Below are positions 1 to 8,466 of a stretch of DNA of 64,000 nt, piece after piece. Each line of letters starts with the position of its first letter. Within the stretch, counting starts at the first letter, position 1. The notes under the pieces were generated by a model. The model searched no databases, was not told the DNA's origin, and was given only the letters and a program-made list of their open reading frames with translations. The translations under genes and the position numbers were made by a program. Location: assembly GCA_945881735.1 (NCBI GenBank), contig CAMCVF010000006.1, positions 1-64,000 on the forward strand, given 5' to 3'. The stretch comes from Methylotenera oryzisoli (lineage in GTDB: Bacteria; Pseudomonadota; Gammaproteobacteria; Burkholderiales; Methylophilaceae).

Positions 1-755
1 TCCACATAGTCCTGATCAACCAAACCCTCGCCGATAATCACGTTCATCATCGCCATGGCTAATGCGCCGTCAGTGCCTGGTTTAGGGCAGATATGCCAAT
101 CGGCTTCTTTTGCTGTTTTTGACGCATAAGCATCAATTACAACAACTTTGGAGCCATTTTTTTGGGCTTCTTTAATAATATGCCAATGATGCAGATTGGT
201 ACTCACCGAGTTACAGGCCCAGATAATAATAAATTTAGCGTGGATAAAGCTTTCTGGATCAACACCTGCGGTTGGGCCAACAGTAAGCAGCCAGGCCGTG
301 CAAGAGCCCTCGCCACAAAACGTTCTTTCTGTGACTGTCGCGCCTAGTCTGGCAAAAAAGGCATCTCCTCCATTTAAACCATGAACCAAGCCCTGATTGC
401 CTAGATAGCTGTTGGGCATGATCGCTTGAGGGCCGTGCTCTTTGATAATTGCTTGCCATTTATCGACGATGGTATCAAGCGCTTCGTCCCATGAGATCCG
501 CTCGAATTGTTTGGTGCCTTTAGGCCCAACGCGTTTCATCGGGTATAAAAGACGATCTGGATGATAATGCCGTTTTTCGTAGTCATTCAATTTAACGCAC
601 AGGCCTCCACGTGTCATTGGATGATCAGCGTTGCCTTTAACAGCGATGAGTTTTTCATCCTTTACGTGATATACCATAGAGCAGGTATCCGGGCAGTCAT
701 GTGGGCAACCGCCGTGATATGTCTTGATTGAGCTATCTTTTAAGTCATCCATCAT
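1..755 (-). CDS. Molybdopterin (bis-MGD) oxidoreductase, N-terminal part, cut by the window edge
   Basis: The minus strand is open from an ATG pair at 755/752 to the window edge, about 251 codons. The N-terminus carries a Cys-rich [4Fe-4S] motif, GCPHDCPDTC followed by GGLCVK, typical of bis-MGD enzymes of the DMSO reductase/formate dehydrogenase superfamily (COG0243). Then come a WDEALD segment and ERTFCGEGSC near the expected Mo-ligand region. GGAG lies just upstream of the start and fits either Met, the second slightly better. No Tat signal is visible, so a cytoplasmic location is inferred. The substrate cannot be told from this part. It is read away from the TetR gene, with 126 AT-rich bases between them. 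Confidence 0.85.
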   Translation of the reverse strand, partial: MMDDLKDSSIKTYHGGCPHDCPDTCSMVYHVKDEKLIAVKGNADHPMTRGGLCVKLNDYEKRHYHPDRLLYPMKRVGPKGTKQFERISWDEALDTIVDKWQAIIKEHGPQAIMPNSYLGNQGLVHGLNGGDAFFARLGATVTERTFCGEGSCTAWLLTVGPTAGVDPESFIHAKFIIIWACNSVSTNLHHWHIIKEAQKNGSKVVVIDAYASKTAKEADWHICPKPGTDGALAMAMMNVIIGEGLVDQDYV

Positions 756-881
756 GAACTCCAAAAAAATTTAACTACGAAAAAATAAAATATAAAAAAT
801 ATACACCTAAAATAATAAAAGAAATAGTCAAATAGTCCGCAAGAAAGTAAGAATTGCAACCCTTAATATTTTTTTGACAAA

Positions 882-1439
882 CTAGACCGATACTTTTATC
901 AGTGTGATAGCCGCATTTCTTGCACGTTTTGCAGCTCCTGTTCCTGGACTTAATCTTTCAATTAGTGCGCCACCTTCAAAAATAATCGTTAATTGTTGAC
1001 CCAATGTTTGGGCATCTTTTACCCCTGCAATCTCAGCTAATTTCGATAAATATTGCTGAAGTTCATTTGAAAGTTCAATAGAGTAGTGATGAACTGGATG
1101 TGCAGGATCTGGAAACTCTACTGACCCAATATGAAATGGTAAACCATTAAAGTGAGGGGTCGTTATCCATTGCTCGTATAAATCACATAACTGAAATAGT
1201 ACATCTCTAGATTCGAGCTTAGTATCTGAGAGTTTTTCGTTTATCCAAGTATAAAAGCGATTGGACTTTTCTTTCAAATACTCAATAATAAGCTCATTCT
1301 TACTTGGAAAGTATTTATATAGCGTGGCTTTTGCTATACCTGATTCTGCAATAATTGTATCAACCCCAGAGGCATGAATACCACGAGTTTCAAATAATGT
1401 CGTAGCTACACCTAATATTTTTTCACGCATATTTTTCAT
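882..1439 (-). CDS. TetR/AcrR family transcriptional regulator
   Basis: A 185-residue protein of usual TetR length. The N-terminal HTH spans roughly residues 5-50 (ILGVATTLFETRG, then SGIAKATLYKYFPSKNELI). The ligand-binding C-terminal half is divergent, as usual for the family. Met1 or Met4 could be the start. It lies 27 bases downstream of the membrane-protein gene on the same strand, so the two probably form one operon reading away from mxaR. A CAGAC-CT-GTCTG palindrome in the shared upstream region (2275-2286) is a candidate operator for autoregulation and possibly for control of the mxa genes. The ligand is unknown. Confidence 0.9.
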   Translation of the reverse strand: MKNMREKILGVATTLFETRGIHASGVDTIIAESGIAKATLYKYFPSKNELIIEYLKEKSNRFYTWINEKLSDTKLESRDVLFQLCDLYEQWITTPHFNGLPFHIGSVEFPDPAHPVHHYSIELSNELQQYLSKLAEIAGVKDAQTLGQQLTIIFEGGALIERLSPGTGAAKRARNAAITLIKVSV

Positions 1440-1466
1440 ATCACTTCCTTTGTAGACTCTTTGTTT

Positions 1467-2210
1467 CTAATGCCCTATTGGATTATTCATCAGTTTTTGC
1501 GGATAAAGGCAATTTGTGTATGTCAGTGCACTTTTTAGGTTTTCAGCAGTATTAATATCTACTTTCCCTTCATTTACAAATGAAATAAAAGCCTCACGCT
1601 CTTGTGGTTGTAACATTGCAGCCTGAGGGAGCGCACAGTCACCATTTTTCATCGATTTGTATAACTCAACGAGGTTTGAAACAGTTTCACTTCCCGGTTG
1701 ATTGATTGAAGTATCTGTTATTACGTTCAACGGAACGGAATTATCAGTTACTGCATTTTTTGAATTTGGTTTCAATAAAACAATCGAGAACCCCATGATG
1801 ACAATAAAAGTCAGAAAATATAATGACATTTGTATTTTTCTTGGTGAATGATCTGTTGTCAAAAAATTAGTAATTGATTGATTAACGAGGTCCCATGGCT
1901 TTTCAGAACTATTCTGTACTTGCAGCTTTATCGCACCTATCACTAAAAAAAGTATCTGGTCAGAAACAATTTCGGCATTTTCTAACTTGAGCCTTGATGT
2001 TTCGTTCTCAATCAGATTTTTCAGTATTTGAATATCATCAATTGATAGATCAGCCTCTTTTCCATTGATGATTTTACCAATACGCTGTTTATTCCAATTG
2101 TTTAAAATAGCTGACAAGCCAGTTAATCTAGCTATTGGAGATTTGCCAGATTTTTGGAGCTGCATAATAAAACTATCTGACTTTAGAAACTCTGAGGCCA
2201 TGATTTTCAA
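1467..2210 (-). CDS. Uncharacterised single-pass membrane protein
   Basis: A 247-residue protein that I do not recognise. A soluble N-terminal part of about 125 residues is followed by one hydrophobic segment at about 128-146 (SLYFLTFIVIMGFSIVLL), preceded by Arg-Lys, which predicts N-in/C-out topology. The roughly 100-residue C-terminal part would then be periplasmic; it has two cysteines, in GDCALP and TNCLYP, that could pair. There is no signal peptide or lipobox. Met1 or Met4 may start translation. It is divergent from mxaR and upstream of the TetR gene. A role linked to methanol dehydrogenase maturation or its control is inference from position only. Confidence 0.65.
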   Translation of the reverse strand: MKIMASEFLKSDSFIMQLQKSGKSPIARLTGLSAILNNWNKQRIGKIINGKEADLSIDDIQILKNLIENETSRLKLENAEIVSDQILFLVIGAIKLQVQNSSEKPWDLVNQSITNFLTTDHSPRKIQMSLYFLTFIVIMGFSIVLLKPNSKNAVTDNSVPLNVITDTSINQPGSETVSNLVELYKSMKNGDCALPQAAMLQPQEREAFISFVNEGKVDINTAENLKSALTYTNCLYPQKLMNNPIGH

Positions 2211-2347
2211 TATCTCAAATTATTTATTAAAAAAACTTGCAATCTAAAAAGATATATAGCAAACTAAAAACGAACAGACCTGTCTGCATATTAAATGATT
2301 AATTTGTTAATCACAACTATAACCCTATTTATTATTCTGAGGAATTT
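2211..2347. promoter_or_regulatory. Divergent promoter region with candidate TetR operator palindrome
   Basis: This AT-rich region lies between the leftward membrane-protein/TetR operon and rightward mxaR. It contains the inverted repeat CAGAC-CT-GTCTG at 2275-2286, of a size and form usual for TetR-family operators. A strong ribosome binding site (TGAGGA) sits five to six bases before the mxaR ATG at 2348. Binding by the neighbouring TetR protein is inference. Confidence 0.45.
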
Positions 2348-3388
2348 ATGAAAACAGCAAAGATTGATAATCAGCTTTCTGACTGGCGCGACAAAGCCTT
2401 AAAGCTGGAGTCGGAGGTTAAGAAAGTCATTATCGGTCAAGATAAAGCAATTAAGCTAATGAATATTGCTATTTTCGCACGTGGCCATGTGTTACTTGAA
2501 GGTGGTGTTGGTGTTGGTAAGACAACATTACTACAAGCTATTACGCGTGGCATTGGTGGAGCATATGAGCGCATTGAGGGAACGGTCGATTTAATGCCGA
2601 ATGATCTTATCTATCACACATTCCTTGGTTCAGACGGTCGCCCACAAATTGACGAAGGTCCTTTGTTGCGGGCTGGCGAAAACTTATCAGTTTTCTTTTT
2701 TAATGAGATCAATCGAGCCAGACCACAAGTTCATGCCCTGATGCTGCGAGTGATGGCTGAACGGAACGTATCGGCTTTTAGAAAAGAGTATCGCCTACCT
2801 CACATGCTTGTTTTTGCTGACCGCAACCAAGTGGAAAAAAATGAGACTTTTGAAATTCCATCTGCTGCAAGAGATCGTTTCATGATGGAAATTCCGATCG
2901 AAATTCCTGATGATAGAGAAATTCGTAAATCATTGATTTTTAATACTCGTTTTCAGCATACAGAAAAACTCACACAGCAAGTGGAAAGCGATATTTTGCA
3001 TTTTGATCAACTAAATGATTTTTCAGATTATTTACAAAATCATATTCAGGCCAGCGATGTGATGGAGGATTATGCACTTGACCTATGGGAGGCCACGCAG
3101 GATCCCGTGAAGTATGGAATCAAACTTGATACTGTAGATGTCAGCAAACTGATACAGGCTGGAGCTAGCCCGAGAGGCATGGGTATGCTATTAAAAGCTG
3201 CTAGAGTTCATGCTTGGATGATGCAACGAGAAAATTTATATCCTGAGGATATACATGCTGTGTTTCATGAAATCATTTCACATCGGTTGGCATTCAACTC
3301 AATGTACGAGAGTCGCAGAACTGCGCTAGCGCGGGAATTGAGTGGGCATATCCTAAGTCAAGTAACAGTTCCATCTAAGGCGAAGTAA
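2348..3388 (+). CDS. mxaR: MxaR, MoxR-family AAA+ ATPase of the methanol dehydrogenase cluster
   Basis: A 346-residue MoxR-type AAA+ ATPase, thought to act as a chaperone-like ATPase with VWA partners in assembling or activating methanol dehydrogenase. Walker A is GGVGVGKTT at about residues 52-60. The Walker B position reads FFFNEINRARP, so the usual Asp is Asn (residue about 119) with the Glu kept. Sensor-1-like FADRNQVEKNETF and an ARDRF arginine-finger region follow. The start is set by a strong TGAGGA site. It is the first gene of mxaRSACKL; its stop overlaps the mxaS start (TAATG), suggesting translational coupling. As I recall them, MxaR sequences from other methylotrophs share the NEINRARP form. 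Confidence 0.9.
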   Translation: MKTAKIDNQLSDWRDKALKLESEVKKVIIGQDKAIKLMNIAIFARGHVLLEGGVGVGKTTLLQAITRGIGGAYERIEGTVDLMPNDLIYHTFLGSDGRPQIDEGPLLRAGENLSVFFFNEINRARPQVHALMLRVMAERNVSAFRKEYRLPHMLVFADRNQVEKNETFEIPSAARDRFMMEIPIEIPDDREIRKSLIFNTRFQHTEKLTQQVESDILHFDQLNDFSDYLQNHIQASDVMEDYALDLWEATQDPVKYGIKLDTVDVSKLIQAGASPRGMGMLLKAARVHAWMMQRENLYPEDIHAVFHEIISHRLAFNSMYESRRTALARELSGHILSQVTVPSKAK

Positions 3389-4245
3389 TGTTAGCGAATG
3401 ACGTTAAACCCTTTATCTATTCAACGCCATGGAAATCTAGCAGTGTACACTTCGGTGACCATCGAGGTACTCAGCGTGGATTAGGGGATGATTATAGGGG
3501 GAACGTTTCACTAATAGATTACCCTGATGCAAGACGTATGGATTTACGCCAGACTTTGCGAGATCCCTATGAACAAATTCAAGTAAAAACATTTAATCAA
3601 AACAATACTACCCCTTTATATGCCGTATGTGATTTATCGAGCTCAATGCAATTCGGATCTAAGCAAAGTAAATTGGAACTCGCTATGCATATCTCTGCTT
3701 CAATCACTTATTCGGCGCATGGCATGGGGGATTTGTTTAGTTTAATTGCTTATAACAATCATGTCATTGAAGACTTGACTTTGCCATTGAGTCACCATCT
3801 ATTCAATAGCCTCGAAGTGATTCAACAGCTTGCTGATTATCAAAGCAAACATGCCAGTTCTGAAGGTGTTGTAAATGTTCCAATGTATTTAAGTCAACAT
3901 CGTTCTTTGGTATTTTGGATTTCAGACTTTCATATGCCGCTTGAGTTAATTGAGCAAACATTGAATGCAATGTCAGCACATCAAGTTGTACCAATCGTGT
4001 TATGGGATGAGAGAGAGCATAAAAGTTTACCGCAGTTCGGATTCGGAAATCTAATCGACCCAGAAACTGGAGTTGCTCGAATGATGTTTTTTAGAAAATC
4101 ATTGCGTGACCAGTTTATTGAAGCATTTAAAATGAGGCGAGAAGCGCTTGATCGTCTGTTTTTAAAGTTTGACTATCCTCCTTTATATCTTCAGGGGCAG
4201 TTCAACCCTGAGGCTCTTACTAATTATTTCGAACAATATACATAA
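3388..4245 (+). CDS. mxaS: MxaS, DUF58 protein of the methanol dehydrogenase cluster
   Basis: A 285-residue DUF58 protein. The conserved block around DYPDARRMDLRQTLRDP (residues about 44-62) matches the DUF58 core, and a VWA-like MIDAS motif, DLSSS, is near residue 87. In MoxR systems the DUF58 protein is the partner encoded directly after the ATPase. No membrane segment is visible, so it is probably cytoplasmic. It overlaps mxaR by one base and ends four bases before mxaA. It is required for methanol dehydrogenase activity in model methylotrophs, though its precise role is not settled. Confidence 0.88.
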   Translation: MLANDVKPFIYSTPWKSSSVHFGDHRGTQRGLGDDYRGNVSLIDYPDARRMDLRQTLRDPYEQIQVKTFNQNNTTPLYAVCDLSSSMQFGSKQSKLELAMHISASITYSAHGMGDLFSLIAYNNHVIEDLTLPLSHHLFNSLEVIQQLADYQSKHASSEGVVNVPMYLSQHRSLVFWISDFHMPLELIEQTLNAMSAHQVVPIVLWDEREHKSLPQFGFGNLIDPETGVARMMFFRKSLRDQFIEAFKMRREALDRLFLKFDYPPLYLQGQFNPEALTNYFEQYT

Positions 4246-4249
4246 GATT

Positions 4250-5161
4250 ATGATGAACATACTACCTAAATTACTGCTGCTTATAGCATTGTTTTTCCAA
4301 AGTGCGCTTGTCAGCGCTGATAATAACGAAATAACACTTTTAAATCTGACGAATCCTCAACGCAGCACTGGCATTCAAATCGGTGATGTATTGAAAAGAA
4401 GTTTGACGTTTGAGACTGCAACACCGCAGCAAACTATCACGAAAGCTTTGCCAGCCAAGGGAATGCGTAACGATGAAGTGGAGTTAATCGCAACAAACAT
4501 TGAACTCCTGAAAGAAGGTAGCAAAAATCAATACAAAATTGAGTTGGTTTACCAAGTATTTAACAATGCCACAAGAACCAAAGTTATGGCACTCCCTGCA
4601 CAAACGATTAATATAACCAGTAATGAAAAACTAAGTTTGCCAGCGTGGCGTTTTTGGTTCTCACCTTTAGTTGAAACTAGTATTTTTAATGCAAAGGCTA
4701 ATGTACAGCCACAAGTAAAGCCTCCATTTATTGATAATAATCAATATGCAATCGGATTAAAAGTATTTGCCGGCATGTTGATACTTTCAATTTTAGGGTT
4801 AATTTATGTGAATGCTGATGCCAAATGGTTACCTTTCTATAAAGGCAACTTTTCATATGCTCATAAAGAAATAAAGCAACTAAGTCAAAGTAAATTACCT
4901 GATGCAAATAGTCTTAAAAAAGCTATATTCTGCTTACATATGTCATTTAATAAAACCTATGGCAACAACTTATTTGCAAATCATCTTGATGATTTTATTT
5001 CTCAGCACCCAAGGTTTAAGCCCTTAAATAATGAAATCATCGAGTTTTTCAAATTATCAAATCAAACACTTTTTACCAATCAAATTGATAATGGCCATGA
5101 ATTGATGTTGAAACTTCTTTCACTTAGTAAAAGCTTAAGAAACTGCGAAAGAGGTGTCTGA
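4250..5161 (+). CDS. mxaA: MxaA, periplasmic/membrane protein for methanol dehydrogenase maturation
   Basis: About 303 residues from the ATG at 4250 (or 4253). This start is chosen because it directly precedes a clear signal peptide (LLLLIALFFQSALVSA, cleavage near ADN) and follows the mxaS stop at 4245. A second hydrophobic segment near residues 168-186 (VFAGMLILSILGLIYV) splits a periplasmic domain from a cytoplasmic C-terminal tail. In Methylobacterium, mxaA mutants make methanol dehydrogenase lacking Ca2+, so MxaA is tied to calcium insertion (established knowledge). It overlaps mxaC by one base (TGATG). The sequence is very AT-rich compared with housekeeping genes further right. Confidence 0.8.
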   Translation: MMNILPKLLLLIALFFQSALVSADNNEITLLNLTNPQRSTGIQIGDVLKRSLTFETATPQQTITKALPAKGMRNDEVELIATNIELLKEGSKNQYKIELVYQVFNNATRTKVMALPAQTINITSNEKLSLPAWRFWFSPLVETSIFNAKANVQPQVKPPFIDNNQYAIGLKVFAGMLILSILGLIYVNADAKWLPFYKGNFSYAHKEIKQLSQSKLPDANSLKKAIFCLHMSFNKTYGNNLFANHLDDFISQHPRFKPLNNEIIEFFKLSNQTLFTNQIDNGHELMLKLLSLSKSLRNCERGV

Positions 5162-6147
5162 TGTCTTTACTTAATCCATGGGCCTTGCTTTTATTGCCCA
5201 TTATGTTTATTCCGTTTTGGCTTAAAAGCAGTCAAGGGCAGATGTATTCCTGGCTGGATATTGCGCCACATGACAGAGTTTCTGAAATAGCTAACTTAGT
5301 TTTGAAGATTATTACATCGCTGCTTTTAACATCTATAGTTATTGCACTGGCATCACCACAAGGACCAGACCAGAAAATTATTAAAATTGGTAAAGGTGCA
5401 CAAACGGTTATGGTGATTGACCGAAGTGTAAGCATGGATCATCCATTTGCTGGTGATGCAACTAGTGGAGTAACTGCTGAGATTAAGTCTGCTGCTGCCA
5501 GAAGACTAATCACAAAGTTCATTGATTCAAGACCAGATGACATGATGGGTGTTGTTGGTTTCACCAACTCAGCACTCTATGGCGTCAAAATCACAACAAA
5601 TCGTGATGCCATTCATGCAGCAATAAATGCTGCAACAAGTTCAGCACTAAATCAAACTAACATTGGCTCTGGCCTAACCCAGGCAGTCAGTTTATTTGAT
5701 AACATTGAAAACTCTGGCTCCCGAGCAATCATTCTTCTTTCTGATGGCGCTGGCAAAATTAGTCCGCGTGTGAAGCAGAAAATCAAAGAATCTCTGAAAA
5801 TCAGAAATCTAAGCTTATATTGGATAGTATTGCGTGAACCTGATGACATCAGCATATTCTCAACCAGTAATAGCAAATTCAAAGAAGGTTCAGAACCCGC
5901 GCCTATAGAGTTGGACAATTTCTTCAAGTCACTGCAGATTAAATATAAAGCCTACGAAGCTGACAATCCTAACGCCTTGCAGTCAGCTATTCAGGATATT
6001 AATGTACGCGAAAAAAAGAAAATTCAATATTCAATCTCCATTCCGGGACATGATTATTCAGTAGATTTTATTGTAATTGCTCTTATCTTGAGCATATTGA
6101 TTTTAATTGCTAAAAATTTGAGGGTACATTCATGGCAGGTCGAATAA
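5161..6147 (+). CDS. mxaC: MxaC, membrane-anchored von Willebrand factor A protein
   Basis: A 328-residue protein with a BatA-like layout. It has an N-terminal hydrophobic segment (LLLPIMFIPFW), a second near 45-65 (IITSLLLTSIVIALA), a VWA domain starting with MIDAS residues DRSVS at about residue 87, and a C-terminal membrane helix (FIVIALILSILILIA). The VWA domain should face the periplasm between the helices. It sits between mxaA and mxaK, and its 3' end overlaps mxaK by 16 bases. In model methylotrophs it is needed for active methanol dehydrogenase. Metal binding through the MIDAS is expected but not proven here. Confidence 0.85.
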   Translation: MSLLNPWALLLLPIMFIPFWLKSSQGQMYSWLDIAPHDRVSEIANLVLKIITSLLLTSIVIALASPQGPDQKIIKIGKGAQTVMVIDRSVSMDHPFAGDATSGVTAEIKSAAARRLITKFIDSRPDDMMGVVGFTNSALYGVKITTNRDAIHAAINAATSSALNQTNIGSGLTQAVSLFDNIENSGSRAIILLSDGAGKISPRVKQKIKESLKIRNLSLYWIVLREPDDISIFSTSNSKFKEGSEPAPIELDNFFKSLQIKYKAYEADNPNALQSAIQDINVREKKKIQYSISIPGHDYSVDFIVIALILSILILIAKNLRVHSWQVE

Positions 6148-6683
6148 CTATAATTAACACTTCATTGATATTCGTAATGATAGCAAGTTTAACTGGTATT
6201 GTTTATTCAGCTTATCAATACCAAAATATTTACAATATCAACAATACTTTGCAGTCAGGGCAGGTATTAAATAATGTTGCATACCCATTATACGCAAAGT
6301 ATTCAGCAGCCTATTTTCAGGGTAGCAAAGATGACTACAAGCATGCGGTGCAGTCTTATGGTCAGGCTTTAGAGATACAAGCAAAATCTAGCAAACCCGA
6401 TACAGTGCTGCAGGCCATTATTCAATATAACATCGCAACCAATCTATTCTTATTTGGCTTGAGTCGAGACTTGAATGATGATGGTTCACTTAAAGAAGAG
6501 TCCAAGTATAGTTTTATGCAAGCAAAAGCTGCATTTGAACAGTCGCTTAAATTAAATCCAGAGAATCGCAGGGCAAAATTCAATCTTAGCCTCTTAAACT
6601 CAGTTACCCCGATCAATATGAAAAGCGCACCAAAAGACCAGTCTGGTGTAGAACTTAGTAACATTCCAGTTGGATTACCATGA
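6132..6683 (+). CDS. mxaK: MxaK, TPR-like methanol dehydrogenase maturation protein
   Basis: A 183-residue protein with an N-terminal membrane anchor (about residues 7-25, TSLIFVMIASLTGIVYSAY) followed by a probably periplasmic helical domain. The segments AVQSYGQALEIQAK and AKAAFEQSLKLNPENRRAKFN look like TPR repeats. The gene starts inside the end of mxaC and overlaps mxaL by four bases (ATGA). Like mxaA and mxaL, mxaK is linked to Ca2+ incorporation into methanol dehydrogenase in Methylobacterium. Identity rests on the order of genes and the BatE/TPR-like form more than on recognised residues. Confidence 0.78.
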   Translation: MAGRITIINTSLIFVMIASLTGIVYSAYQYQNIYNINNTLQSGQVLNNVAYPLYAKYSAAYFQGSKDDYKHAVQSYGQALEIQAKSSKPDTVLQAIIQYNIATNLFLFGLSRDLNDDGSLKEESKYSFMQAKAAFEQSLKLNPENRRAKFNLSLLNSVTPINMKSAPKDQSGVELSNIPVGLP

Positions 6684-7648
6684 AAAAGTTTATCTCCATT
6701 TTAAAAAGTAACTACGAGAGCTTGTTGTTGCTAGTTGTTGCCTTGTTATTATTACTTGCTATTTACAAACCGCAGATACAGCTTAAACAGGACGTGCATA
6801 ATTATTTGCTAGTTGCGGACGTTTCACAAAGTATGAATGCCCAAGATGTTAAATTAAACAGTAAGGTAATCAGTCGAATGGATTACACCAAACATCTGAT
6901 GAAGCGCGTTGTTGAAACCTCTTCTTGCGGAACATATATAAGCTTAGGTGTTTTTGCAGCAGAAAATGTTGGTTTACTGCTAATGCCACTTGAAGTTTGT
7001 ACAAATTATGATGTCATCACAGATTCAATTGATCATTTGGAGTGGAGAATGGCATGGCGGGGTAATAGCAGGTTAACTTTTGGTATTAAGTCCGCTGAAA
7101 GCATGTTTGATTACCTGAATATTCCAGCAACAATGCTTTTCTTCACGGATGGTGACGAAGCCCCTAAAGTGAATGCTATTAATAAACTGGATTTAAGTGG
7201 AGTGCAAATTGGTAAGAATTTACTGTTTATTGGTGTAGGCGGTCATCAACCAGTTCCAATTCCACGATACAACTCTAGCAACAAGTGGGTGGGATATTGG
7301 TCTTCTGACACTAAAGAAAATAGTGCAGGTGCCGTTGGAGATACTTATAGTGACACGAGCAAAGATGAACCTGATCCAATTGTGGCATATGCTGAGTTTG
7401 ACCGTTATCTATCACAGCTTGATTCTGAATATCTGAAACAAATCTCAGCAGAAATCAAGGGGAGTTATATTGAAGGCCAAGATACTGAAGAATTTTATAC
7501 GAATGTTCAATCTCAAAAGCCATCTGCCAGTTTTATAACAGCCTATTCAATGAAGTGGATATATTTGAGTTTAGCAATATTGATGTTGCTATTCGTTTAC
7601 ACTCCAGAAATACTATCTTTAAAAATTTTCAAAAAACATATTAATTGA
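6680..7648 (+). CDS. mxaL: MxaL, second von Willebrand factor A protein of the mxa cluster
   Basis: A 322-residue protein with an N-terminal membrane helix (LLLLVVALLLLLAIY), a VWA domain with MIDAS DVSQS at about residue 49 and FFTDGDEAP further on, and a C-terminal helix (WIYLSLAILMLLFVYTPEIL). This is a BatB-like arrangement with the VWA domain in the periplasm. It is the last clear gene of mxaRSACKL. In other methylotrophs mxaD, mxaE and mxaH can follow, but here the next gene is the convergent nrdJb. MxaL is one of the proteins needed for Ca2+-containing methanol dehydrogenase. Confidence 0.83.
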   Translation: MKKFISILKSNYESLLLLVVALLLLLAIYKPQIQLKQDVHNYLLVADVSQSMNAQDVKLNSKVISRMDYTKHLMKRVVETSSCGTYISLGVFAAENVGLLLMPLEVCTNYDVITDSIDHLEWRMAWRGNSRLTFGIKSAESMFDYLNIPATMLFFTDGDEAPKVNAINKLDLSGVQIGKNLLFIGVGGHQPVPIPRYNSSNKWVGYWSSDTKENSAGAVGDTYSDTSKDEPDPIVAYAEFDRYLSQLDSEYLKQISAEIKGSYIEGQDTEEFYTNVQSQKPSASFITAYSMKWIYLSLAILMLLFVYTPEILSLKIFKKHIN

Positions 7649-7761
7649 GTAAATAGTCATGGAAAACTTGTTTAAAGTTCAGTTGATTCAGCTTCAGATT
7701 TCTACGCAACAACTTTACGAGACTAATCCGAAGAAACCCTTAATTAACGGTTTGCAACAAA

Positions 7762-8466
7762 TTATCCGCACTTACTTTCACCACAATTCAAACAAGTCAA
7801 ACACCCATCCATAACAATACTGGCTTTTACATTACACTTTTTACAAAGTGATGCGTTTTTTGGAAAGCCTTCTGCATTCATTTCACCACCAGATGCTGCA
7901 GTTTTTTCTAGGTATTCGGCTTTTTTGTCATCCACTAATTTTTGTTGATGTTCATCTAAGCCTGTTTTTTTAAGCATGCCAATTTCTTGCAAGTGTTGCT
8001 CTACCACTTCGCCAATCTCTGCCACCAAGCTAGGGATAAATTTGCCACCTTTTTTAAAGTAACCACCACTTGGTTCAAATACGCTTTTTAGCTCTTCCAC
8101 CAAAAATGTTACATCACCACCTTTGCGGAACACAGCAGACATCACACGGGTAAGGGCGACTATCCATTGAAAGTGATCCATATTTTTAGAATTGATGAAA
8201 ATCTCAAATGGGCGGCGGTGCTCTTGAGGAGTGCCTTCGTTCATCACGACGTCGTTGATGGTGATGTAAAGCGCATGCTCTGTCACCGGGGTTTTTACTT
8301 TATATGTACTGCCCGTAATTTTCTCTGGGCGGTCTAGCGGCTCGCCGATTTGGATGATTTTTGCGTTTAAATCTTTTAATTCAGTGGCCTTTGCCGCTGC
8401 ATCGATTTTGTCTTGCTCATTTACTAGAGCGTAGCCTGTAATTTTCTTTTCAATTTTCACTGCCAT
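7762..8466 (-). CDS. nrdJb: NrdJb, TSCPD-domain subunit of split class II ribonucleotide reductase
   Basis: A 234-residue protein matching the small subunit of the split B12-dependent ribonucleotide reductase known in Pseudomonas as NrdJb. A TSCPD-like domain occupies about residues 60-150 (FEIFINSKNMDHFQWIVALTR). The C-terminus is a cysteine-rich tail (LCKKCNVKAS, then CLTCLNCGESKCG) that carries the redox-active or zinc-binding thiols feeding the active site of NrdJa. It lies 201 bases downstream of nrdJa on the same strand. The gap contains a CCCTCTCCC-type stretch. It ends convergently with the mxa operon. Confidence 0.88.
   Translation of the reverse strand: MAVKIEKKITGYALVNEQDKIDAAAKATELKDLNAKIIQIGEPLDRPEKITGSTYKVKTPVTEHALYITINDVVMNEGTPQEHRRPFEIFINSKNMDHFQWIVALTRVMSAVFRKGGDVTFLVEELKSVFEPSGGYFKKGGKFIPSLVAEIGEVVEQHLQEIGMLKKTGLDEHQQKLVDDKKAEYLEKTAASGGEMNAEGFPKNASLCKKCNVKASIVMDGCLTCLNCGESKCG

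Noticed and set aside
162-459. Short ORFs on both strands within the first 460 bases
   Set aside because: They are shadows of the molybdopterin oxidoreductase frame, which is open across the whole edge region and has clear motifs.
7659-7973. An ORF of about 104 codons after mxaL, beginning MENLFKVQLIQLQISTQQ
   Set aside because: Most of it is antisense to nrdJb, the ribosome site is weak and I see no similarity to mxaD, mxaE or mxaH. It could be a leftover 5' end of a lost mxa gene, but I cannot support that.
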